From: Telmatactis stephensoni
Lineage: Eukaryota > Cnidaria > Anthozoa > Actiniaria > Isophelliidae
Direction: 5' to 3'
Length of the DNA: 64,000 bases
Assembly (NCBI GenBank): GCA_029948255.1
Contig: JALIZF010001281.1
Span: forward strand, 62,001-126,000
Position 1 is the stretch's first letter. Each line of letters begins with the position of its first letter. The notes under the pieces are model-generated. The model was not told the origin of the DNA. It ran no database searches and saw nothing but the letters and a program-made list of their open reading frames with translations. Shown piece by piece: positions 24,507 through 35,977 of the stretch. A program made the translations under genes and the position numbers.

Positions 24507-25262
24507 CATGGCAAGATCATGGCAAGATCTTGCCATGATCTTGAAAAGATCTTTTTAAGATCTTGAAAGATCTTGTGAGATTTGTTCCATGATCTTGGAT
24601 GATCCTTAATGATCTTGGAATATCTTATCATGTAATCTTACTGCGGTTTTCGGTATTCTGCGAACTCTGACCTTCAAACAGTCCGTGGGAATTTGGTTAT
24701 TCGCTTCCACCCACCTCAACAAAACATCAAAAATTCAATACTAAAAGCTGCTAAATCCTACCAAATGACCAAATATGATCTTTAGAGAGTATATATTAGC
24801 TATACTATCATTTTGGTATTAATAGTTCTTCGTATTAGTGATTTTTACTGTTGATTGACAGAAGCAAAAATGCAAATTAGCGAATGATGTTTGAAAGTCA
24901 GAGTTTGCAGAATACTGAAAAAAGCAGTAATAAAATTAATGACTCTTATGGCAAGATCTTGGAAGATCATGCCAAGACCTTGTAAGATCATGGCAAGATT
25001 ACTATAAGATCTTGTAAGGCCATGGCAAGACCTTGGAAGATCATAGCAAGGTCATAACAAGATCTTGGAAGATCATGGCAAGATTACAATAAGATCTTGT
25101 AAGGCTATGGCAAGACCTTGTAAGACCATGGCAAGATCTCAACAAGATCCTGTAAGACCATGGCAAGATCACAACAAGATCTTGCAAGATCATGGCAAGA
25201 TTACAATAAGATCTTGTAGGGCCATGGCCAGACCTTGTAAGATATAATGGCAAGACCTTGCA
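24507..25262. repeat. AAGATCTTG / CATGGCAAGA array
   Basis: Irregular repeats of about 25-35 bp are built from ATGGCAAGATC and AAGATCTTGTAAG blocks, many self-palindromic (CAAGATCTTG). The array lies at 24507-24632 and 24946-25262, and the MITE at 24638-24930 sits between the two parts. Repetitive ORFs on both strands here are artefacts. Confidence 0.85.
24638..24930. mobile_element. TTACTGCGGTTTTCGG-family MITE, copy 1
   Basis: The left end TTACTGCGGTTTTCGGTATT and right end AATACTGAAAAAAGCAGTAA are inverted repeats; pairing continues through CTGCGAACTCTGA. The second copy is at 31451-31613. No ORF. Confidence 0.75.
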
Positions 25263-25408
25263 ATATTTCCATTGATGCAGGTACATACTGTAACAACATT
25301 AAATCCACTCAGTGTATTAAGCAATTTATTCCTTTATTTTCAATTGATACTCTAAATCTGTTTAAAAAGTATATACATACATCAAAAATGATATACCATA
25401 AAAACAAT

Positions 25409-26622
25409 TCATTCCCACATTCCAGAAAAAGAAGAATTGTTTTGCAATTTAACCTTGCTAACAGGAGTGCCACAAGACTGCTGGGATGTCACCATTCTTT
25501 CCAACTTGTTTAGCCTTTCTTCCAAATCATGACGTCTTTTGTTGACATCAGAATTCGCATTTGTGGATGAGGATTCAGCCGCCATTGAAGGTAGAGGTGG
25601 TGTTGGAGGAATATTTTGCAATGAGCTACAACAGATACATATTATACATATATGAAATTGTCAGATCTGAAACTTTGTGGACGAAACAGCCCTCAACGTA
25701 GTGGCTGGAATTGCTGTTAAGGCGTTGCTGGTTGTCTTGCTGCAGCTAGCTGTGTAGCTGTTTTCAGGCTGTCCAGTGCTTCCGGAGGCTACCCAGATGT
25801 ATTCTTTTGTAGTGATCTAAATATTTTTGAAGTTGAGATGTCGAACTGACTTTGGATGACCAAAGCTGAGTATTCTTCTTGCAGATATCGTATTTGTGCT
25901 AGCTGTATTGAGAAAAGATGCTGCAAATCCTCGTCTTTGATGTCTGTGTTAAGGTTACTTAGAAACTTGAGCGTTATTTCAGTATAGGGAAATATATTGC
26001 CTACATTGAAAGTTATTTGGGTCAAAAGACATTGATTTAGCTATTTATTCAAAACGGCGTTGTGATCGTGCTACTGATCTAGGCTCTCATCACTTCCCTC
26101 GATGAAACGAACATGTATTACCTTACAGTTCGTTATCTGCGTCGTTTTTGTCCAAGATGGCCCTCTCTTGCCAGCCAGTACATCGCAGTAAATCCCATCT
26201 CCCATGTTGAAGTGGCGCTTGCAAGCCTCTGATATTCTGGATTGTTGGTTCCCGGCCAAGAGGAACACTTGCCAATGCTCCTATCCTTGCATATTTTTGA
26301 TATCTACCTTCAACATGCGACGACAGTCTTTGGACCGTAATGTACTCCATGTCTGAGTTGGAGGTTGTTTCTTCTTTTCTTCTCTTTTTAGAAACCTTCT
26401 CCTTAAACTTTGCAAAGTCCTCCTTGCAGGCATTTTTGCCATTGTAAAAGGTTTCTTGTATGATTCTTGTAAAATATAGCCAAAAAGCCCAAAAAATCTT
26501 TCTAGTCCTTCATGTGTTTGAATGGAGCTAATGACAAATCTCGCTCCCAAGGAGTTTGGGGTATTTTTAAAGATGGCGCCAATGCATGCATGGAATTGTG
26601 GGCTATGGCACTCATAGGCCAT
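25409..26622 (-). pseudogene. fragments of an unrecognised multi-exon gene
   Basis: Several minus-strand segments look coding. 26622-26290 has an RRxLQSLRRRFLKREEKKK basic stretch. 26268-26122 contains KRHFNMGDGIYCDVLAG and ends at a good donor (AAG/GTAATA). 25621-25409 contains a charged helix KRRHDLEERLNKLERMV, likely coiled coil. They lie in different frames, and I could not join them with clean splice sites, so the gene may be broken. No family recognised. It may be the continuation of the zinc-binding exon at 27428-27895. Confidence 0.35.
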
Positions 26623-26901
26623 GGTACTATCAGTTCAGTTTTATTTCTTATTTCAATTTCAATTCAATTTTAATTTCAATTTTTATTATTCATTTTAGAA
26701 AACTAAACTAATTTATTGTACATATATAAAACAAAACTGATACAAAACAAAACAAAATTAAAGAAAACTGATTCTTTTCTCTTAAAGAATTAAATTAAAA
26801 TTGTTAACTGAATAAAATTAAAAGAAATTAGAAAGAAATAAAACAAGGAAAAAATAATAATCGACAAAAGTGTCTCAAACTGCTATGGCACTCATAGGCC
26901 A
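26602..26901. repeat. 20-bp direct repeats flanking a 260-bp A/T-rich insert
   Basis: GCTATGGCACTCATAGGCCA occurs at 26602-26621 and again, identical, at 26882-26901. The 260 bp between are A- and T-rich without coding potential. This looks like a target-site duplication around an inserted sequence. Confidence 0.55.
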
Positions 26902-27073
26902 CCATAGACAGGAGTTTGGATTTTAGCATCATCTTCAATTTCACTTCAATTTCACATTTTTTGCAAATGACAACACTCCATTTGAAGAGCTGCATTTTAA
27001 TACACTGTTACTTTTACAGCAGATTGAGAATTCCTTAGACACTGTTCATGTCAACAAATGTAGGACTTCTTTC

Positions 27074-27340
27074 TTATTTAGAAGGCAATTTGTGACTGAC
27101 TTCCATTTCTTCTGGCAAAGACCTCAGGGCAGCTGTAGTGTTATCCAGAGGTGTTCTGATTGACAATGTTTTACCACACGCAATTATAACTTTGACTTTT
27201 AGTTTTATATTCACAGAAGTGAAATCTACATTATTTAATGGCAACAAATGGTTAATATTGTTTCTTGACATCTTCGACATCTCAGGCTCAACATTTTCAT
27301 TTTGAGACAGTTTTTTTATCTTTTGAGTTTTCGTTTAGGT
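27074..27340 (-). CDS. possible downstream exon of the zinc-binding gene
   Basis: Open frame KKLSQNENVEPEMSKMSRNN through to a stop at 27074 (HKLPSK). Base composition looks coding, but no domain is recognised. The join to the exon at 27428-27895 is not clean in frame. Confidence 0.3.
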
Positions 27341-27427
27341 GTTGACTGGTACTGGTTGGTGTGTTTATGTGTGAAGTTTTTGTTTAGTCTTGATATAACG
27401 TTACTTCACCAAAACGGATCTTCTTTC

Positions 27428-27895
27428 TCACAGAAACATTTCTTTTGATATGTTGTGTTCAACAGTTGTTGCTGGCAAGCTCATCCTTGCAGTTTTACGA
27501 GCCTCAGATAGAGAATTTGACATGCATTTGAATCTTTCTGGCGAATCTTTTAGTTTGACCAAGTGCGTATCTAAGAAGAGTTTTGCCTCTACAACTCTTC
27601 TAATTTTCGTACCACACTTGGCACACATGCGGGAGGAAAATCCATCCCCTTCCACAACACTATAACCAATATCTCGAAGGAGGAAAACAAGGGGACAATT
27701 TGAGACACCATATCTTCCTGGAATATTAAACATATTTTCAGTTGAAACTTTGTTGTTTGCAAAATCACCACAATAATTCTTAAAAGAGCAGCCACAAATT
27801 CTGCAAAAGTCGTTTACTTTGGAGGCTTTGGCTTGTGCCCTCTGTTGTTCTTTTATGCCCAGAAATTCTATAAGATGTTTCTTGAAAGATTCCAT
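27428..27895 (-). CDS. ZAD-like zinc-binding protein, N-terminal exon
   Basis: ATG at 27895, open for 155 residues. Contains CRICGCSFKNYC (about residues 31-42) and, later, MCAKCGTKIRRVVEAKLFL (about 90-107), a C-x2-C ... C-x2-C arrangement like zinc-finger-associated (ZAD) or related domains found at the N-termini of nuclear and transposon-linked proteins. A good donor (CT/GTGAGA) lies just before the stop, so the gene probably continues downstream on the minus strand. Role unknown; DNA or chromatin binding is inferred only from the zinc motif. Confidence 0.5.
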   Translation of the reverse strand: MESFKKHLIEFLGIKEQQRAQAKASKVNDFCRICGCSFKNYCGDFANNKVSTENMFNIPGRYGVSNCPLVFLLRDIGYSVVEGDGFSSRMCAKCGTKIRRVVEAKLFLDTHLVKLKDSPERFKCMSNSLSEARKTARMSLPATTVEHNISKEMFL

Positions 27896-27999
27896 TGTTT
27901 CGAAATCATTTGTATAGGGTATACATCTTTGCGTTCAAAAGCAGCATCCGTTTTATAGAATATAAATTTATAGAAACGTATGATGGCCTTTATGGTAGC

Positions 28000-28500
28000 C
28001 ATCTCTGACCTACACGGCAATTCAAAGTGACAAGCTATACCATGTGACAAAGTCAAGTTGAGGTGGAGTTGTAACCAATAGGCTATCCATCAGTTTTACA
28101 GGACAACTAGAAATCCATGTCATCATATCCGGTCTTTGAACGAAAAATGTCAAAACTGAATAAAGAAAACAATTTTGCCCACATCCTTCCATTGAATAGT
28201 CATATTAACATAGGCAAAACAAATGTCAGTTGTCAGTTAAATTTTAGGCTATTTGTCAGTTGTCAGCTAAAATTTTGGCCATTTGTCAGTTAACCCCATC
28301 CAGACTCTCTGCAAGAAACGTGTGTATTTAGAACAAACACTTTTTATTTAACTGAAAGTAGACTCCAGGCGGTTTGTTGGAAGTTTCACCGAGACTGAAT
28401 GTTTTGTCTTTGAAACCTGCCACCCACTGATCTTTAATGGTAATCCAGTTGTATTGGAGATATTCAATGGCATTCTTGATCTTGGTTGCTTACATTATGG
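28000..28500. other. intergenic, nothing recognised
   Basis: Contains a short direct repetition of GTCAGTTGTCAGYTAAA (28225-28290). No gene is seen. Confidence 0.4.
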
Positions 28501-28839
28501 TCCACTGTTTGTCTAATTCCCTCTCTGATCATGCATGCACCAAATAGGAACTAATTTCCAAGCAATGGAGCCTCTCATTGGATGTGATGCCTAACATTTC
28601 ACCAGTTATTTCCCTGTGAAAACATCTCAAATTGAGGTAAAGACTTATGTTGGGAAATGCATCTGAGAAACAATATTTAAGGTTGATGCCTATTATTGTC
28701 AGGGAGCACTGCTTTCTGGGCATGTAAAAACATTGAATTTTCATCAGTAAAGTGATCGTAAAAACAAGGCCGTTTTTACGACTTTTTGAAAAAAAATTAC
28801 AGAATTAAAGGAAAACCATTTAGCCTCTCCTGTGTTTAA

Positions 28840-30240
28840 ATGAAATTTAAAAGCATTTTTGAGATCAAGAAGTGTTATTACAAGCGAACGTTGTTTAATA
28901 CGGGCAGTATGTCCTAAAGTTCCAGACAAACCAGGCAAAAAAACCTTTTTGAATTTCGTATTCAATAAAGTTATTAACAGCAAGGAAGTTGAAAATCGAG
29001 TTACGAAGACATGAAGTGAATATTTTTAAGGGAACAGACTGCAATGTAATGGGATGAAAGTTCGCAGCGTCGTTAGTATTCCCTTTTTTGTGTTTAAGAA
29101 TGGTACAGGCTCTTTTCCATTCGGTAGGCACAGATCCAGATGACTAAACTGAATGGATGATTTCAGCTAAATAAGTATGAAGAAAAGGACATCTTTTGAA
29201 ACAGATAAGTGAGAGTTGGTCTAGAGGACAAAGAGCTTTCATTTTTCGAATCACATGTGAAATTTGCTCATATGTTGGGGGAGCAAAGTTGATTGGGATT
29301 TCGGATCAGATGAAGTAGGTATCCAGCTTGACAGGTGAAAAACTTTCATTGGATTAATAGATGATAGAGATTTCTGAAGTAAACCAAATTCTCTGCCGTA
29401 CTGAAGGAAGGAAGAACAGCATCTTTTGTGACAAAGACCTTTTTAACTTAACCCCAAAAACTTTAAGCAATGTAAACATCATGATTAATTTGGTTAGTGT
29501 CTTGGATTTCATTGTTACTCTTTCGTAGGTTGTCATGCAACAAGCATGAAACATATTTTATTTCAGTGAGGTTAGCATCAGAGCGTTTCAAATCTTTTAG
29601 AGCTTTCTTCATCTCTTTTGTAGTTTTGTCTTTGTACTTTGTAATAAGGTTTTCATCAACAGCTTGCTGTACTTGACCATAATGTGTAGAAAAATAATCA
29701 TAAATGGTATCGTTTAAGAGCTTAATACTTGAATCTAAATCCTGAGTTGTGATTGGAGGATTCAAATTAAGAACTGTTTTGAAATATCCGTTGGCTGTTA
29801 ACCGTTGATAATCTGATTTAGGTAGATTTATTCCTATTTTAATATTTGGAAAACTTTCATCTTCTGGATTAGGTTGAGGGACTTCACTTTCTTCTTGTTC
29901 ATCAAATTGTTGATCAGCGGCGAATTGAAAGTCAGCGCGTAGCTCTTCCTGTAGACCAGACACAACCCTACAACTACACTGATGCATTTTGAGGCCACGA
30001 TTCCCCTTGCAAACTTTTCCACAACAACACTTGATGTTATTATTGGTAGCAGCGGATCCTTCGCTGTTGATAACCGGCATTTGATGAACAGGATTTTGAT
30101 GTCGAGGCTGTTTTGCGTGATGAACTCTTTGTCTGCATCTCCACGCATGGCGACCCAGTGAGACGAAGTCTTCTCCACAGAACGAACATACAACGACAAC
30201 GATTAGGAGAAAGACAAAACTTGGAGTAGTCATGATCCAG
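28840..30240 (-). mobile_element. decayed R2-like non-LTR retrotransposon (LINE), 3' part missing
   Basis: ATG at 30233 opens 256 residues with two zinc-finger-like motifs, CSFCGEDFVSLGRHAWRC and CCCGKVCKGNRGLKMHQC, as at the N-terminus of R2-type elements. Downstream, in shifted frames (about 29450-28850), come reverse-transcriptase blocks: WKRACTILKHKKGNT, HPITLQSVPLKIFTS, and SLVITLLDLKNAF. Homology stops there; the FADD catalytic block, thumb and endonuclease are absent. Several frameshifts and stops show it is dead. Retention of the 5' part with loss of the 3' part is the reverse of usual LINE truncation. Confidence 0.75.
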
Positions 30241-30829
30241 GACTTGTAAATATTGATTTTTCATAGAATATTTTGATGATGAAATTAATTCAAGTAAGAA
30301 ATGACGATAAAACAGGAGACATGTACAAAGCGGCCTGCTCTGCTCATGTAGAAAATACCGTTGCAATTTTTAATTAACTCTATATGCCTAGTTCTGGCAC
30401 AGAGTACAACGACCAGGATAGAGTACTTTAGATGGTGTACAAATGTTTTTTTCGGGGAAATACCGGAAAATCTGATAACTGCCAGTCAAATATGAATTTG
30501 AAGTCATTGACCGGCTGCCAGTCAAATAGCCACAGCGATAAATCAATACCTAAGCCCTGTTTGGCGTGACAAAAGCCAATACACTGGGAGCCCATATATA
30601 GATATCCCTGAAGGCTGATTTACAAGTGCTGCACTGTCAACATTTGCCTACAACTATTGCATGTGATTTGCTTACAACTTAACTTGTGTCTGATTTACAC
30701 AACACAACTTGGTGCTCACAATACTTCTGACAATAGAAAATCAGTTGCCAGATAATGTTTATTACTTATAATGTGCAATTTAACATTTAAATATGATCAA
30801 ATGTGCTAAAACTAAAATAGAATACAGTA

Positions 30830-30985
30830 CCGCCCGCGAGTAACGTAACCTCTACTCGCGAGTACGAGTCGCGAGTCAAACGAGTATTTTTTTTGACTCG
30901 CAAGTACGAGTCGATAATGAGCTAATTCAAAACAAAGGTGACTCGTTTGACTCGCTACTCGCAACTCGCGAGTCAAACGAGTGAT
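30830..30985. repeat. ACTCGCGAGT-type inverted repeats
   Basis: Dense short palindromes (ACTCGCGAGT, GAGTACGAGTCGCGAGTC, GACTCGTTTGACTCGC) occur in both orientations around a T-run, able to fold into a hairpin. Confidence 0.7.
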
Positions 30986-31450
30986 AAATACAATGCTTTA
31001 GAAATACGTTATATGTTTGATTTTCAGAAGAAAAAATTCTACGTAGACCGGAGACTTATCTGAACGTTATGACTCAAAATTATTTTTCACTTACATTTTG
31101 AATCTTAGTCGCTTATACAACTTTAAATGTACTTACATCTTCGAATTCTCTTTCTGTCAGAATGCATGGTCAAAACATGACCTGTATGCTAATTTGAGGA
31201 GACAACATTCCCACGGACTTTTACTAACCACAGCAGACATCATGGCGCCAGCCGATCTTTCACAAGTTCATGTTTACATTTTGAACGTCGTTGGTTGATG
31301 GTGAAATTTTCTTCTTAATTTCAAAGATCTATTTCTATTCAATTTTATCGCTGTGAATCTATAAAGATTAAAATGCTTGTTTTTGCAAAGCTAAAATTTA
31401 ACCACCAACCGCTTTAGTCAGTAGACCTTTATGTATTATTATCGTCTGAA

Positions 31451-31613
31451 TTACCCGCGGTTTTCGGTATTCTGGGAACTCTGAATTTCAAACTTGCATT
31501 TTTGCGTCTGTCAGTCGAAAATGATGTTGTTTTTGTTTTGATAGGCGGAAGCGAACAACCAAATTCCAACGGACTATTTGAAGGTCAGAGTTCGCAATAT
31601 CGAAACCGCAGTT
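31451..31613. mobile_element. TTACTGCGGTTTTCGG-family MITE, copy 2
   Basis: Ends TTACCCGCGGTTTTCGGTAT and GCAATATCGAAACCGCAG mirror each other. It shares the GGAACTCTGAATTTCAAAC / TTTGAAGGTCAGAGTT arms with 24638-24930 but is shorter inside. Confidence 0.75.
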
Positions 31614-31705
31614 TATGCTCACTGGCTCGTGCTGCAGGACTCATCATTAAGAAAAACATCAGATATGATAAACAACTTTATTTACAAATGTAATATCACA
31701 TAACC

Positions 31706-32529
31706 TTACAATCTTATACCCTTGCATTTCGCCTTTCTTCTTAACATTTCGTCTATTCTGGAAACACATTCCTTCCATGTCGATAACTTGTTGCTTTCAC
31801 TAACTTCATAAAACCTATTTACAATATTTTTGACGGTCTCTAATTTGATTGGATTAAGTCCTTCTTTGCCTCTTGTTCCCGTGCAATTGCGATTAAAACG
31901 TTCTTCTACAGTAAACAGTTTTTTGACGACGAGTGTCAAAAAATGACCAACTGATAGAGCAGATGCTCTAACACGTACACAATATTGTTCTAATTCGTCA
32001 GGCGTAAGGCTCACAGCTCCATCATCATTTCTTTCTAAACGTTCTGGCTGAGGTAGCGTCGTAGGCACGGCCGGTACTGCTTGCTCGTCCGATATTCCAA
32101 GTTTCTCCTCGATTCTCCCTAACCGCATGAGGATGGCTGACTGGTTTTGTAGAATCTCTTCTAGCATCATCTCCATGGGGCTGGTCTCGGTGTAGGCGCC
32201 GGGCAGAGTTGAGACGTCCTGAAACAGTGATTTGCGTCCAGTGGTGGTTGGAGGGAGATTCAGCAATGGAGTGAGATCTGTTAGTTGTGGGAGCGTAGCA
32301 GGCGTCGAAAACAAAGCAGATGGTTGGGAGTCGTTGTGCGGGTCGTCTACAGGTGGATCTATATCAAAGTGTACGTCGTCGTCTGATGGTGGAGCAGGTG
32401 TTTCTATGCTGTTGTCGGCAGGCTGAGTGGCTGTCTCGGTCTGGATGGGAGGCTCACTGTTGATAGTGGCTGGAGGCTGAAAGACTTCCTGTGGCCCATC
32501 ACCAGAGTATAGCAATTGAGGAACCTTCA
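31706..32529 (-). CDS. BEN-domain protein, 3' exon
   Basis: Open exon of about 274 codons ending at 31706. It lacks an ATG and begins after a probable acceptor (TATTTGAAG), so one or more 5' exons are missing from this model. The first two thirds are Pro/Thr/Asp-rich and probably disordered, followed by a short helix (EEILQNQSAILMRLGRIEEK). The C-terminal roughly 100 residues (LTPDELEQYCVRVRASA, LVVKKLFTVEERF, KLETVKNIVNRFYE) fit a BEN domain, a DNA- and chromatin-binding module of transcriptional repressors that is also found in mobile and viral proteins. It faces away from the transposase gene starting at 33009. Confidence 0.7.
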
Positions 32530-33008
32530 AATAGAGAAAAACAGTACATTAGATAAGATTGATATATATCGATAACTTGATGCAAATTTTCGTGTCGAGA
32601 TTTAACAATATTCTAGCAAAATTCAGTCTCATTACTTTGTGTATTCTGTATGTAAACTTATTTACGAGAAATCATGCGATTAGCTTTCCATGCAGGTGCT
32701 TACTTATAATTTCTACAGACTTACAGTAAGTATTTTTATTCTTTTTAGGGAATCTATCCTGCAAATGTGCTGCGATCGCATTCTGCGAGGTGTATTGTCG
32801 ATAAATAAAAATTACAACCATTATCGTTGAAGTGCAACCCACGAAGTTCAAAGTCTCGTTTTCAAACTAGCGTTTACACTGCAATCTCGTACCCAGGTTT
32901 ACACTGCCGTCAATCAAAATGAGCTGGGACCGAGTTTACCGAGTGATCCAAAATGGCGTCTGATCTCGAGTGATTTTCACTTGTGAGAATCGTCTGTTCT
33001 ATATAATT
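32530..33008. promoter_or_regulatory. candidate shared bidirectional promoter
   Basis: About 480 bp separate the BEN-domain exon (-) from the transposase-derived gene (+). GTTTACACTGC is directly repeated at 32872 and 32898. BEN 5' exons may also lie here. The promoter role is inferred from layout only. Confidence 0.3.
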
Positions 33009-35697
33009 ATGCCTCGTATTTACGACGAAAGTTTGCGATGGAGGGTTGTGAGATTGTGTCTCAGGGGTTCTTCGGTAAAAGAAATATGCCAAAAATTGGA
33101 TGTGAGTAATTCGTTTGTTAAAAAAATTAAAAAACTTTACGAAGAAACAGGAAGCATCAAAGGAAAAGTACGACTTGGGAAGTCAAGAAAACTTTCACGT
33201 AAGTGCTTGCAATCATATGTTGTATGTGCTTTAATAAATCTTAAGTTTTACAAGATTCAATTTTTAGCACAGGAAATCCTACTTTTACACCGTCTTGTTG
33301 ATGAACATCCGGACCTTTACTTTGAAGAAATGGCCGAATGGCTTCAGTTTATTACAGGAAGAAACGAAAAATTATCGGTGTCTCTGATTGAAAGAGCTCT
33401 ACAAAGAATGGGATTTTCACGTCGAAAGGTAACTGTATATGTTATATATACCTGATATTGGAATGAACAAAACAAACAAGGCAAAACACAGGAAGCTCAA
33501 GCTGATTCCTGTTGGTCAATATGTTAAAAAAGGAGAATACTTGAAATACAGTTTGCTTACTTCGAGTTGAGCTTGTTTTTGTTCCTGGTGTAATATTTGG
33601 GTGTGATTAGCCCGATTTGAATTTTTTATAGGGTTTTTGATGTCTCTTCCAGACTCCTCTATAAATCTGTAAAAGTACTGTGGGCAAAAGGCTACATGTA
33701 AATAGTTTACTTTCATAATACGTTTAGTTACAGATTATTGCAAAACAACGTAACAAAGTTGAGAGAGCCAAATTTAGAAGAAGAATTGCTGCTTTTCGTC
33801 GTGATCAGCTCCTATTTATTGATGAATCATCAAAGGATAATAGAAATTTACAGGTACATGCAGTTCTTTATTAAATTCTAACACATACATTATTACTTAT
33901 ACTCAAGTACATGTAACATATTAAGCTTTTTATATAACCATTCTCCAAAAATGCATTCAGTTGAAAAGACATTTGGTCAAAGTAACTTGCATGTAAAGTT
34001 ACACTATTGTTGTTCTTTATATCATGATATATTTCAGCATGCTGCCTTTCAGTTCAGTTCAGTCATATAGGCTTGAAGCATCTCAATGAAAATGCCTATA
34101 GACCCATTTCACTTATTCCCTGACTGGAGGTCAAAACAATGAAAAATGTTCGCATGACAAAAGTTATCAATTCTCAAGAGAGAGAATAACCATTGTTTGG
34201 TCCTCCAGTGAGGGAATAAGTGAAATGGTCTATTCTGATTTAGGCATGTTAAATAACACTGACTTTGATGTGTTTGATTACTACCCTTAAGACTGAATAA
34301 TAATTAGTATTATTAATTATAATATTTTTATAAATTATTTATCAGAACTTAACTTTCTTATCACTTTAAGACTTTTCCATCTTGAAAATCTGAGGTTTTA
34401 TAAAACATGACAAAAAATTATACAAAAAATAACTTGTCTTTAAAGCTGTATTAGTTGTTTGAAAGTAATATTAGATTTTATAACTAAGAAAATAAATTAT
34501 TTTACAGAGAAAATATGGGAGAGGACTCCAAGGTACAAAAGTTTCCACTGAAGGATACTTTGTAAGAGGAACCAGATATAGTGTTCTTGGTGGGATCACC
34601 ACCCAAGGTGCTTTTGGACACTGCATCATTGGTAGTTATAACAGAGATCAATTTGAACATGCTGTGGAACACTTTGTCCTGCCCTACATTGGATCCCTTG
34701 CAAAAGGAGAATCTAATTCAGTTGTTATCATGGACAACTGTAGAATTCATGATTCTGGGAGGGTACTGGAAATGGTCCGAGAAAGGGGAGGAATAGTGAT
34801 TTTTTTACCGTAAGTATATTTACATGACATACCTGAGTACATATTTTTATTGTGTAATTATAACAACAAAACATACAAGAAATATCGTATTTATCTCACA
34901 ATGATGTAGAGTTCAGACTTAAAGTTCAATTTTATTAACCCAACAGACCATATTCTCCCGACTTCAATCCAATTGAAAAGGCATTCAACATAGCCAAAAT
35001 GTGGATTGCAAAACATAGACAATTTTGCAATGATAATCCCAAGAGAAGTTTTGAATATGCACTAAGTCAGGTGTGTTGATTGAGATAAGTAAATCTGAAA
35101 TACATGTAATAAATTGTAAGCTTATAAATAACAAATTGTAGGAACACTGTGCCATTAAAATGTTAATAACAAATAATCAGTAAAAATATAGTTAAAAACA
35201 AAATTGCTCAAGCTCAGTTGATTCTTTTGTCTGTAATTACCCCCTCATGGGTAATCTTTTGTCATTCGTTCCTCACTCCCAGAAAAAATACCCCTGGGCA
35301 TGAGGTCTTGAAGTCTGTTAGACCTTGTTCTCAATTCAAAATTCAAAATGGCGGGCAGTAATCAAACAACCAATCAGAATGTTCAACTCAATCTATTGAC
35401 CGATCAGAGACAAGCGTCCGCCATTTTAAATTTCGAATCGAGAACAAGGTCTAACAGACTTCATGCCTAGGGGTATTTCTTCTGGGAGTGAGGAACAAAT
35501 GACAAAAGATTACCCCTGGGTTCCCGAGGATAATACCCCCTATGTTTATTTAATGTTGCAGTGCTCTTGCAATTAGGATGTTCTGTAAATATCTAACAAA
35601 GATATCAATCTAATTTATAATAATGGTTTTTGCCTTTTTCCAGATCCAACCTGATGTCTGTTTGTCAGAGTTTGACAGTTGTGGATATGCTGCATAA
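33009..35697 (+). CDS. intact Tc1/IS630-type DD34E transposase gene with five introns
   Basis: Exons 33009-33198, 33268-33428, 33734-33853, 34508-34809, 34947-35070, 35644-35697 join in frame, all with GT-AG borders, to 316 residues. The N-terminus has tandem helix-turn-helix motifs (MPRIYDESLRWRVVRLCLRG; SVKEICQKLDVSNSFVKKIK). The DDE core is complete: FIDES (first Asp), VIMDNCRIHD (second Asp) and PYSPDFNPIEKAF (Glu), with 34 residues between the last two, the Tc1-type spacing. LVRGT-like FVRGTRYSVLGGI also fits DDE_3. No terminal inverted repeats were seen around the gene. An uninterrupted frame, spliced structure and lack of ends favour a host-retained (domesticated) gene over a mobile copy. 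Introns 3 and 5 contain MITEs. Confidence 0.85.
34098..34233. mobile_element. 136-bp foldback MITE in transposase intron 3
   Basis: TATAGACCCATTTCACTTAT at the left and ATAAGTGAAATGGTCTATT at the right form inverted arms of about 40 bp, extending through TCCCTGACTGGAGG / CCTCCAGTGAGGGA. Confidence 0.85.
35237..35540. mobile_element. foldback MITE in transposase intron 5
   Basis: GGGTAATCTTTTGTCATTCG pairs with the mirrored CAAATGACAAAAGATTACCC. The arms continue through CCTCACTCCCAGAA, AAATACCCCTGGGCATGA and GTCTGTTAGACCTTGTTCTC, about 100 bp each. The centre resembles AAAATGGCGG-type promoter-like DNA. Confidence 0.85.
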
Positions 35698-35977
35698 AAT
35701 AAATAACAATAAGCAAGATACAATGTATCAACAGCTTAGTAGGCTCTCTAATGTCATTGTGTTCATTTATGTCTATATTTTTAGTGTGTATTTGAACTAC
35801 TAAGGTGGTTGACAAAAAAAAACAAGAAATTATGATTACTAAAGCAATACATGCATAGACTTTGGGTGTGTTTTGGAGTATTTTACTATAACTATCAATT
35901 GCAAAGAGTCCTCTGAAACAAAGTAACCCATATAGTTTTCATAAACGTGTGAAACAAATACTACTGTCACTCTGACT

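Noticed and set aside
25041..25286. Repetitive ORFs on both strands
   Set aside because: They arise from the AAGATCTTG array and show no independent coding signal.
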